Source: Acholeplasmataceae bacterium UBA4853
Lineage (GTDB): Bacteria; Bacillota_I; Bacilli_A; Acholeplasmatales; Acholeplasmataceae
NCBI GenBank assembly: GCA_002399815.1
Contig: DHEJ01000013.1
Coordinates: 1 to 5,138, forward strand
DNA length: 5,138 bases
Reading direction: 5' to 3'
Part shown: positions 1-5,138 of the stretch, piece by piece
Layout: every line of letters begins with the position of its first letter
How positions within the stretch are numbered: the first letter of the stretch is position 1
The notes under the pieces: model-generated
What the model was told of the DNA's origin: nothing
Database searches by the model: none
Seen by the model: only the letters and a program-made list of their open reading frames with translations
Position numbers and translations under genes: made by a program

Positions 1-44
1 CTACTTGACAAGGGGCTGTTCAATTTGCCCTAGGAATGATTTTT
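1..44. other. Left-edge fragment, no assignable gene
   Basis: These bases lie beyond the stop codon of the PfpI-family gene and run to the window edge. Two plus-strand frames are open from the edge: one ends at TAG 31-33, the other at TAA 53-55, which would overlap the PfpI gene end by 11 bases. Either could be the tail of a convergent gene entering from the left, but 10 to 17 codons are too few to judge, so no CDS is called. The stretch is more GC-rich than its surroundings because of the GGGGC and GCCC blocks described in the stem-loop entry. Confidence 0.3.
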
Positions 45-46
45 TT
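11..46 (+). terminator. Possible weak stem-loop plus T tract, convergent side
   Basis: GGGC at 13-16 can pair with GCCC at 27-30 around a 10-base loop, and a G-T wobble (12/31) may extend the stem. A run of seven T lies at 40-46. The T run is on the plus strand, so this would terminate a rightward transcript entering from the left, not the leftward rarA-PfpI transcript. The 8-9 base gap between stem and T run is larger than in a normal intrinsic terminator, and the stem is short, so this is only a candidate. Confidence 0.2.
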
Positions 47-566
47 ACTTTTTAAGTGACTGAATAAGTTCTGGTAAATAAAGTGGTAAATCAGGTGGTC
101 TTCTAGCAGTAATAATATGACCTGATACAACAACACTCTTATCATGCCAAATAGCACCAGCGTAGATCATATCATCTTTAATACCCGGTGTTGATGTTAT
201 TTCTACACCTTTTAAAATACCTGCTGATGATAAAACCCATCCTGCATGGCATATAGCACCAATTGTTTTTTGATGTTGGTGCATATATCTAACAAAATCA
301 AGTACCAGTGGTAATCTTCTTAAGTAATCTGGTGCCCAACCCCCTGGAATGATTAAACCGTCAAATTCGGCAATATTTACTTCATTAAAGGAAATATCAG
401 AAGTCGTAGAAAGACCATACTTTCCTTGATAGACTTTATTTTTTTCTTCAGCCGCAATAATAACTTTTGCACCAGCTTCTTTTAATCTTAAAACAGGATA
501 AAAGAATTCTAAATCATCAAAATCTTTTGAAACAATGGTTAATACAGTTTTATTTTTTAGTTCCAT
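45..566 (-). CDS. DJ-1/PfpI family protein (putative protease/deglycase, YraA/GSP18-like)
   Basis: The 173-residue product has the single-domain length of bacterial PfpI/YraA-type proteins, which are cytosolic class I glutamine-amidotransferase-like folds. The nucleophile elbow AICHAGW contains Cys106 followed by His107. Glu20 in the N-terminal DDLEFFYP motif is the acid residue that normally sits beside that Cys. Other family signatures are IIPGGWAPDYLRR (about 72-84) and the C-terminal SGHIITARRPPDLPLY (about 148-163). Family members have been reported as proteases, chaperones or deglycases acting on glycated proteins and nucleotides; the deglycase role is disputed, so the substrate is left open. 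The frame is open upstream to 677, but conservation begins at Met 566, which has a ribosome binding site; the longer form would run deep into rarA and add 37 unrelated residues. The gene overlaps the rarA end by 17 bases, so it is probably co-transcribed and translationally coupled. It is likely stress-related. The family call is secure; the function is not. Confidence 0.93.
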   Translation of the reverse strand: MELKNKTVLTIVSKDFDDLEFFYPVLRLKEAGAKVIIAAEEKNKVYQGKYGLSTTSDISFNEVNIAEFDGLIIPGGWAPDYLRRLPLVLDFVRYMHQHQKTIGAICHAGWVLSSAGILKGVEITSTPGIKDDMIYAGAIWHDKSVVVSGHIITARRPPDLPLYLPELIQSLKK

Positions 567-1809
567 CTGAATCACCCTTTCTTTTATAACCTTTGATTTG
601 ATCAATGAGTTTCTTTCTTTCAAGTAAGGCATTTTCATAAGCACTTTCATTTTTAGGTTGATAATAAGTAATATCAATTAAATTTTGAGGTAAATATTGT
701 TCACTATTAATTGATCCTGGATCATTATGTGGATAATGATACGCATCTGGATGTGTTTTTAAATACTTATTATCAATATGTTTAGGAATATCACCCGTAT
801 GACCTGCTTGGAAATCGGCAATCGCTTGATCAAGAGCAATATGTGCTGTATTTGATTTTGGAGATAATGCCATGTCAACAACAAGGGTTGCAAGTGGAAT
901 TCTAGCTTCTGGAAAACCAGTCATTTTAGCTGCTTGAGAAGCAGCAAGCACTTTTTGACCCATAGTTGGATTTGCAAGTCCAATATCTTCATAAGCAATC
1001 ACGATTAATCTTCTTAAAATGACTTCTAAATCACCTAATGTAATGAGTCTTGCTAAATAATGAAGTGAAGCATCAACATCGCTACCACGAATTGATTTTT
1101 GAAGTGCAGATAGCATTTCATAATAGTTATCTTCATGATCATCTAATGAAAGTTGTGGTTTACCGGCTAAACGTCTGACTATATTTGTTGTTAAGGTTTG
1201 ACCATCATCTAAAACTAATGCTGCACTTTCAAGGAGATTTAAAGCTGAACGTATCTCATGATTTGATGAACGGATGATTGAACTAATTGCATCTTTACTG
1301 AGTTTGATATCAGCATCTAAATAAGATAATCCAATTCTTAAAGCTTTTTCAATATCGGCATCTTCTAATGATTTAATTTCATATAAATGACATCGACTTC
1401 TAATCGCAATATTGATACTTTGATAAGGGTTTAGGGTTGTTAATCCGATCATGATTGCTTTACCATTTTCTAGAAATGGTAGTAAATAATCTTGAATATC
1501 TGTTTTCATACGGTGAATTTCATCAACAATGATTAAAACATCATGATAAGCAGTAGTATCTAAAATATCTTTTAGTTTTGCTTTATTATCAGTTGAAGCA
1601 TTGAATAAATAGGTATCTAGTAAGGATGCTTCAGCAAAAAGTTTAGCAATCGTAGTTTTACCTGTACCCGGAGGTCCATATAAAATAAACGATAGCCACT
1701 TTTTCTTTTCTAACATTTTAGTTAAAACACCATTTTTTGATAATAAATGGTCTTGTCCAAAAACGTCTTTTAACGTTTTAGGTCTCATTCTACTTGCTAA
1801 GGGTTCCAT
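550..1809 (-). CDS. rarA: Replication-associated recombination protein A (RarA/MgsA/Mgs1/WRNIP1 family AAA+ ATPase)
   Basis: The product has 419 residues, close to the usual 420-450. RarA is a cytosolic, tetrameric, clamp-loader-like ATPase that acts at stalled replication forks and interacts with SSB. Visible in order: the N-terminal motif LASRMRPKTLKDVFGQDHLL (4-23); Walker A GPPGTGKT (45-52); Walker B ending in DEIHR (96-100); sensor 1 GLTTLNP (122-128); the arginine-finger segment IRSRC (136-140); and sensor 2 HEIRSALNLLE (184-194, Arg187). The C-terminal half has the family signature IAYEDIGLANP, the DFQAGHTGDIPKHI segment and YHYPHNDPG followed by EQYLP, so it is a true RarA and not a DnaX or RuvB homologue. 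Sensor 1 differs from the usual TTENP by having Leu at 126. ATG 1809 has a good AGGAAGTGA site upstream. It is the first gene of a leftward pair with the PfpI-family gene and is transcribed divergently from the MFS gene. Confidence 0.96.
   Translation of the reverse strand: MEPLASRMRPKTLKDVFGQDHLLSKNGVLTKMLEKKKWLSFILYGPPGTGKTTIAKLFAEASLLDTYLFNASTDNKAKLKDILDTTAYHDVLIIVDEIHRMKTDIQDYLLPFLENGKAIMIGLTTLNPYQSINIAIRSRCHLYEIKSLEDADIEKALRIGLSYLDADIKLSKDAISSIIRSSNHEIRSALNLLESAALVLDDGQTLTTNIVRRLAGKPQLSLDDHEDNYYEMLSALQKSIRGSDVDASLHYLARLITLGDLEVILRRLIVIAYEDIGLANPTMGQKVLAASQAAKMTGFPEARIPLATLVVDMALSPKSNTAHIALDQAIADFQAGHTGDIPKHIDNKYLKTHPDAYHYPHNDPGSINSEQYLPQNLIDITYYQPKNESAYENALLERKKLIDQIKGYKRKGDSDGTKK
572..580 (-). 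promoter_or_regulatory. Ribosome binding site fixing the PfpI start, inside rarA
   Basis: On the minus strand AAAGGGTGA lies 5 bases upstream of ATG 566, with the AGGG core about 9 bases away. It falls within the last codons of rarA, so ribosomes finishing rarA pass directly over it. It supports the 173-residue start for the PfpI-family gene over the ATG at 677. Confidence 0.7.
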
Positions 1810-1813
1810 GTTA

Positions 1814-1837
1814 TCACTTCCTGTTTTTATTATATCA
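1814..1837 (-). promoter_or_regulatory. rarA extended -10 promoter with compact leader and RBS
   Basis: On the minus strand TGATATAAT (1837 down to 1829) is a perfect extended -10: TG, one base, TATAAT. No convincing -35 hexamer stands 16-18 bases upstream, as expected when the TG extension substitutes for it. The Shine-Dalgarno AGGAAGTGA occupies 1822 down to 1814, with its GGAAG core 7 bases from ATG 1809. The expected start site, 6-7 bases past the -10, falls around 1822, which would put the ribosome site at the very 5' end of a leader of about 13 bases. The start site is inferred from spacing only. Confidence 0.6.
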
Positions 1838-1887
1838 TTTATTTACTATGATGCTTCGTATAAATATAGCTCAAAACTCAATCAAAG

Positions 1888-1896
1888 TGTTATAAT
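1888..1896 (+). promoter_or_regulatory. MFS gene extended -10 promoter
   Basis: TGTTATAAT is a perfect extended -10 element. The best-placed -35 window (about 1868-1873) matches TTGACA poorly. Transcription would start near 1901-1903, giving a leader of about 30 bases to the TTG start at 1932. A 5-bp inverted repeat, ATCAA (1881-1885) and TTGAT (1896-1900), brackets the element and could be an operator, but is short enough to be chance. Confidence 0.6.
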
Positions 1897-1918
1897 TGAT
1901 AGTGCTGTTTGATGTTTT

Positions 1919-1924
1919 GGAGGG
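1919..1924 (+). promoter_or_regulatory. Ribosome binding site deciding the TTG start of the MFS gene
   Basis: GGAGGG lies 7 bases before TTG 1932. The ATG at 1925 is in another frame and abuts the site, and an in-frame TGA at 1926-1928 closes the MFS frame just upstream. TTG 1932 is therefore the only start that keeps the first membrane segment. Confidence 0.8.
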
Positions 1925-1931
1925 ATGATTT

Positions 1932-3101
1932 TTGAGCGTATTATTATTAATAATTATATATGTAGCATTTATCAGTCTAGGGCTCCCAGATTCGTTACTT
2001 GGTTCTGGTTGGCCGATTATAAGTGTTGATTTAAATACACCATTAAGTACAGCTGGACTCATATCGATGGTTATTTCACTTGGTACAGTTATTTCAAGTA
2101 TTATGAGTGATTTTTTATATAGAAAATTAGGCACACATAAAATTGTAGTAGCTAGTGTATTTTTAACGGCAGTTTCTTTACTAGGATTTTATTTTAGTTA
2201 TCATGTAATCTGGTTTTTCGTACTAGCAATTCCACTTGGAATTGGTGCTGGTGCAATTGATGCTGCTTTAAACCATTATGTGGCGAATCATTTTAAAGCC
2301 AAACATATGAACTGGTTACATAGTTTTTGGGGTATTGGAGCAACCATTTCACCACTTATCATGGGATTTGCTATTGCATCTACACCGTCTTGGAGAAATG
2401 GTTATTTAATTGTTGGAATCATCCAAAGTATATTAGTGATAGTTTTAATCTTAACAAAGTTTTTATGGCAAAAAAACGGTCAGAATAATGATCAAGTATT
2501 ACTTAAGTCAAATAGACTAAAAGATATTAAAGGGTTAGTTCCAGGATTATTAACATTTTTTGGTTATTGTGCACTTGAAGCATCAGCTGGTTTATGGGGT
2601 GCTAGTTATTTAGTAAACTATCAAAACTTACTACCAGCACATGCTGCAATGGTTGTATCAACATATTATTTAGGTATTACCGTTGGACGATTCATTAATG
2701 GATTCTTGACCTATAAATTTGATAATCGACAACTCATTCGATTTGGATTTGTATTAATTACAATTGGAATTGTACTCTTAATTTTTAAATCAGAATATTT
2801 ATTCTTTATTGGATTTGTTTTAGTGGGATTAGGCTTATCACCGATATATCCATCGATGTTACATGAAACACCAAAACGTTTTGGTGCCAATAACTCATCT
2901 AAATTGATGGGACTTCAAATGGCATCAGCATATATCGGTACAATGACGATGCCGATGTTAACTGGATTTATCACAGGCTTTACTGGATTTTGGATTTATG
3001 CGATGATTTTATGTGTTTTCTTAATTCTTATGATCATTTCAAATGAATTTGTCAATAAATTAGCTTATAAAGCGATTGAATCAAACGATTTAAAATCTTA
3101 A
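1932..3101 (+). CDS. Major facilitator superfamily transporter, FucP/GlcP-like, substrate unknown
   Basis: The 389-residue product is an integral membrane carrier with twelve hydrophobic segments, roughly 2-22, 40-58, 70-90, 92-112, 126-148, 157-178, 202-225, 238-260, 268-285, 288-308, 325-348 and 352-372. A hydrophilic central loop (about 179-200) separates the two six-helix halves. The loop after helix 2, SDFLYRKLGTHK (59-70), resembles MFS motif A. The N-terminal GLPDSLLGSGWP (17-28), the WLHSFWGIGATISPLI segment (128-143) and GLGLSPIYPSML (299-310) resemble the branch that contains fucose/glucose permeases and many uncharacterised carriers. No residue seen here fixes the substrate. The TTG start is supported by GGAGGG 7 bases upstream and an in-frame stop just before it. 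The gene has its own promoter, is divergent from rarA and stands 107 bases before apt, so it is probably a separate unit, although no strong terminator follows and read-through into apt is possible. Confidence 0.92.
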   Translation: MSVLLLIIIYVAFISLGLPDSLLGSGWPIISVDLNTPLSTAGLISMVISLGTVISSIMSDFLYRKLGTHKIVVASVFLTAVSLLGFYFSYHVIWFFVLAIPLGIGAGAIDAALNHYVANHFKAKHMNWLHSFWGIGATISPLIMGFAIASTPSWRNGYLIVGIIQSILVIVLILTKFLWQKNGQNNDQVLLKSNRLKDIKGLVPGLLTFFGYCALEASAGLWGASYLVNYQNLLPAHAAMVVSTYYLGITVGRFINGFLTYKFDNRQLIRFGFVLITIGIVLLIFKSEYLFFIGFVLVGLGLSPIYPSMLHETPKRFGANNSSKLMGLQMASAYIGTMTMPMLTGFITGFTGFWIYAMILCVFLILMIISNEFVNKLAYKAIESNDLKS

Positions 3102-3128
3102 TTAATATTTGGCTTTAGGCGTATTACG

Positions 3129-3157
3129 TTGAAAAAAACACCTATTTATTATAAAAT
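3129..3157 (+). promoter_or_regulatory. apt-relA promoter
   Basis: TTGAAA (3129-3134) is separated by 17 bases from TAAAAT (3152-3157), a good sigma-A type match with optimal spacing in the gap between the MFS gene and apt. An alternative overlapping -10, TATAAA (3150-3155), has only a 15-base spacer. Transcription would start near 3163-3166, exactly at the left arm of the inverted repeat, leaving a leader of about 45 bases. This suggests apt-relA can be transcribed independently of the MFS gene. Confidence 0.65.
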
Positions 3158-3163
3158 AATAAT

Positions 3164-3184
3164 GCATTACTTAAATTGTAATGC
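3164..3184 (+). repeat. Perfect 7-bp inverted repeat in the apt leader
   Basis: GCATTAC (3164-3170) and GTAATGC (3178-3184) are exact reverse complements separated by TTAAATT. The left arm begins at the predicted transcription start of apt, and the right arm ends 7 bases before the AAGGAG ribosome site (3192-3197). It could be a 21-bp operator for a dimeric repressor or a 5'-end hairpin stabilising the mRNA. No T run follows, so it is not an intrinsic terminator for the MFS gene. Its function is not known from sequence. Confidence 0.6.
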
Positions 3185-3208
3185 GATCTAGAAGGAGACT
3201 TAAAAATT

Positions 3209-3724
3209 ATGATGGACTTAAAAAAATATATTGCTGCTGTTGAGAATTTTCCTAAAGAAGGGATCCTTTTTAGAGATATAACACCACTCATGTTAGATGG
3301 TAAAGCATATGCGTATGCTGCTAAAGAATTTTCTGATTATGCAAAATCTAAACAAGCAACATTGATTGTTGGACCAGAGGCTAGAGGATTTATCTTTGGA
3401 TGTCCGGTTGCAGTAAACTTAGGAATCGGATTTGCTCCAGTAAGAAAACCTGGAAAACTACCAAGAGAATCAGTGACAGTATCTTATGATTTGGAATATG
3501 GTTCCAATTCATTATCCTTACACAAGGATGCAGTTAAACCAGGAGACCGCGTTGTGATAATTGATGATTTACTTGCAACTGGTGGTACAATGCAAGCAAC
3601 CATTCAATTGGTTGAACAACTAGGTGGTACTGTTGTTGGATTATCTTTTCTAATTGAACTAGATGATTTAGAAGGTAGAAAATTATTAAATAAGTATGAT
3701 GTTAAGACGTTAATCCATTATTAA
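3209..3724 (+). CDS. apt: Adenine phosphoribosyltransferase
   Basis: Apt converts adenine and PRPP to AMP and pyrophosphate in cytosolic purine salvage. The 171-residue product matches the usual 170-172. Motifs in order: FPKEGILFRDITPLM (14-28), the N-terminal signature of the enzyme; GPEARGFIFG (55-64); the flexible-loop region VRKPGKLPRE (78-87) with YDLEYG (93-98); and the PRPP-binding motif VVIIDDLLATGGT (115-127) with the Asp-Asp pair and glycine loop intact. Two ATG codons sit in tandem at 3209 and 3212. The first is preferred because it is 11 bases from the AAGGAG site (3192-3197), while the second is 14 away; the difference is one Met. The gene is followed after 32 bases by relA, an adjacency well known in Firmicutes (in Bacillus subtilis recJ-apt-relA). 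Here the gene upstream is an MFS carrier, not recJ. Everything needed for activity appears present. Confidence 0.97.
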   Translation: MMDLKKYIAAVENFPKEGILFRDITPLMLDGKAYAYAAKEFSDYAKSKQATLIVGPEARGFIFGCPVAVNLGIGFAPVRKPGKLPRESVTVSYDLEYGSNSLSLHKDAVKPGDRVVIIDDLLATGGTMQATIQLVEQLGGTVVGLSFLIELDDLEGRKLLNKYDVKTLIHY

Positions 3725-3756
3725 TCAAATAAAAGTAGTTAACAGGAGGTGGTTAA

Positions 3757-5138
3757 ATGATAACTGATGCATTATATCAAGCATTAATGGAAGATATTTC
3801 TCATTACATTAAAAGCGAAGAAAACATTAATTTAATCACTAAAGCCTATGAACTAGCTAAAGAAAAACATTTAGGTCAAATGCGTAGAAGTGGTGAACCC
3901 TATATTACGCATCCGGTTGCAGTTGCACGGATTTTAGCTGAACTTGAAGCTGGACCAAATACGTTAGTTGCTGCTTTATTACATGATACTGTTGAGGATA
4001 CTGATTTAACCTTGAAAGACTTAGAAAAGATATTTGGTAAAGATGTCTCTTCTTTAGTTGATGCTGTTACTAAGTTAAATAAGTTAACTTTCCAATCCAC
4101 TGCACAAGCAGATAATCAACAAAAAATGTTACTTGCTATGGCAAAAGATATTCGTGTTGTCTTAATTAAGATTGCTGATAGATTGCATAATATGCGAACA
4201 CTAGATGCAATGTTACCGGAAAAACAAGAACGAATATCTAAAGAAACATTAGATATTTATGCTCCGATTGCACACCGACTCGGTTTATTCAGATGGAAAG
4301 CCGAATTAGAAGACCGTTCTTTAAGATATGTAGATACAGCAATGTTTTATAAAGTATCCAATTTAGTTAAGGCTAAAAAAGAAGAACGCGAATCGAGTAT
4401 TAATAATGTCATTGAGTATATTAGAACACTATTTAAAGAATCAGAATTAAACAATTTTGAGATTAAAGGAAGAATTAAAAATATCTATTCAATCTATAAA
4501 AAGATGGTCAATGGTGGCCGTTCTTTTGAAGATATTTATGATTTACTTGCGGTACGTGTTATTGTTGATAAAGTTGAAACATGTTATCAATCATTAGGTA
4601 TTATCCATGCTCATTTTACGCCAATTCCTAAACGATTTAAAGACTATATTGCAGTACCAAAACCCAATATGTATCAATCACTACATACGACGGTTCTACA
4701 TTCAGATGGTACATTATTTGAAGTTCAGATTAGAACTAAAGAAATGGATAAAGTTGCTGAAGATGGGATTGCAGCACACTGGGCATATAAAGAAAATAAA
4801 GTTTATTCTAAAGAACGTGAGCAATTTGAAATTGCATCACGCTTAAAATGGTATGCTGAATTATTAAAAATAACAGAAGATACAGATGATCAACAAGGCA
4901 CTTCACAGGAATTCGTTGATACAATCAAAACAGATATTTTCTCTGCGAATGTCTATGTTTTTACACCTAAAGGTGAAGTTATCGAATTACCTGCAGGATC
5001 AACTCCGATTGACTTTGCATATAGAATCCATACGGATGTAGGACATCGTATGGTTGGTGCAATTGTAAACAATCGTATTGTAACCTTAGATCATACACTT
5101 CAAACTGGTGATGTGGTTTCAATTAAAACCAATAAAAA
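3757..5138 (+). CDS. relA: Bifunctional (p)ppGpp synthetase/hydrolase, Rel/SpoT family (3' end outside window)
   Basis: This long RSH enzyme makes (p)ppGpp from ATP and GDP/GTP and also hydrolyses it, setting the stringent response in the cytosol and on ribosomes. The window holds 460 codons plus two bases of a gene usually about 700-760 codons long; the cut is the window edge, not a mutation. The N-terminal HD hydrolase domain (about 28-180) has His52, the HDTVED motif (76-81) and IADRLHNMRT (139-148), covering the metal and catalytic residues known from Streptococcus Rel. The synthetase domain (about 235-350) has GRIKNIYSIYKKM (238-250), Asp262 in YDLLAVR, the RFKD motif (293-296) typical of bifunctional enzymes (EXDD in RelA-only enzymes), YQSLHTTV, and Glu322 in EVQIRT followed by AAHWAYK. 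A TGS domain starts near 399 and continues to the edge; the helical, zinc-finger-like and ACT regions lie beyond it. ATG 3757 has AGGAGG (3744-3749) 7 bases upstream and an in-frame TAA immediately before it. It is probably co-transcribed with apt. Confidence 0.97.
   Translation, partial: MITDALYQALMEDISHYIKSEENINLITKAYELAKEKHLGQMRRSGEPYITHPVAVARILAELEAGPNTLVAALLHDTVEDTDLTLKDLEKIFGKDVSSLVDAVTKLNKLTFQSTAQADNQQKMLLAMAKDIRVVLIKIADRLHNMRTLDAMLPEKQERISKETLDIYAPIAHRLGLFRWKAELEDRSLRYVDTAMFYKVSNLVKAKKEERESSINNVIEYIRTLFKESELNNFEIKGRIKNIYSIYKKMVNGGRSFEDIYDLLAVRVIVDKVETCYQSLGIIHAHFTPIPKRFKDYIAVPKPNMYQSLHTTVLHSDGTLFEVQIRTKEMDKVAEDGIAAHWAYKENKVYSKEREQFEIASRLKWYAELLKITEDTDDQQGTSQEFVDTIKTDIFSANVYVFTPKGEVIELPAGSTPIDFAYRIHTDVGHRMVGAIVNNRIVTLDHTLQTGDVVSIKTNK

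Noticed and set aside
2..55. Tail of a convergent plus-strand gene at the left edge
   Set aside because: One frame reads as about 17 codons ending at TAA 53-55 and another as 10 codons ending at TAG 31-33; neither is long enough to distinguish from chance.
567..677. 37-codon N-terminal extension of the PfpI-family gene
   Set aside because: It lies wholly inside rarA on the same strand in another frame, shows no family similarity, and the ribosome site at 572-580 serves the ATG at 566.
1871..2134. 87-codon minus-strand reading frame over the MFS start
   Set aside because: It is the antisense shadow of the MFS N-terminus and promoter, with no ribosome site and no recognisable motif.
3116..3144. 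Possible terminator after the MFS gene (TAGGCGT paired with ACACCTA)
   Set aside because: The 7-bp stem has a C-A mismatch and a 15-base loop, lacks a proper T run, and overlaps the apt promoter elements, so it is not supported as a terminator.
3102..3208. Riboswitch or purine-box control of apt
   Set aside because: The 107-base gap is too short beyond the promoter for a purine riboswitch, and no PurR-box-like sequence is visible.
3900..4100. 66-codon minus-strand reading frame within relA
   Set aside because: It lies opposite the highly conserved HD domain of relA and has no features of its own.
4607..4846. 79-codon plus-strand reading frame within relA
   Set aside because: It is an out-of-frame shadow of the synthetase domain, whose conserved motifs are in the other frame.

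Overview
The window is AT-rich and carries five protein genes, all recognisable to family level or better. It looks like a chromosome segment from a low-GC Gram-positive lineage. The best guess is an Acholeplasma-like mollicute or a related AT-rich Firmicute. Supporting signs are strong AGGAGG-type ribosome binding sites, extended -10 promoters, an apt-relA gene pair typical of Firmicutes, and TAA as the stop of all four complete genes. All 15 tryptophan codons I could count are TGG and no gene contains an in-frame TGA. This fits the standard bacterial code and argues against Mycoplasma or Spiroplasma, which read TGA as Trp. The genus is an inference; no rRNA or other taxonomic marker is present.

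Layout. The left edge (1-44) is a short piece with no assignable gene. Two minus-strand genes follow in transcription order: rarA (1809 down to 550), an AAA+ replication-maintenance ATPase, then a DJ-1/PfpI-family gene (566 down to 45). They overlap by 17 bases and appear translationally coupled. A 122-base divergent intergenic region (1810-1931) holds an extended -10 promoter on each strand. On the plus strand come a 12-helix MFS transporter (1932-3101, TTG start), a 107-base spacer with a good promoter and a perfect 7-bp inverted repeat, then apt (3209-3724) and the first 460 codons of a bifunctional relA/spoT-type gene (3757 to the window end).

How the genes relate. apt and relA are 32 bases apart and most likely form one operon. 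Apt salvages adenine to AMP using PRPP; Rel makes and degrades (p)ppGpp, which in Firmicutes restrains purine nucleotide metabolism. The pair therefore joins purine salvage to stringent control. rarA and the PfpI-family gene are both plausible damage or stress-tolerance functions. The MFS substrate cannot be read from the sequence.

The window is mostly housekeeping. I found no mobile element, CRISPR array, tRNA, rRNA, riboswitch or convincing new system. The points worth a second look are the apt promoter with its adjacent palindromes, the compact rarA leader, the rarA/PfpI overlap and a non-consensus residue in the RarA sensor-1 motif.
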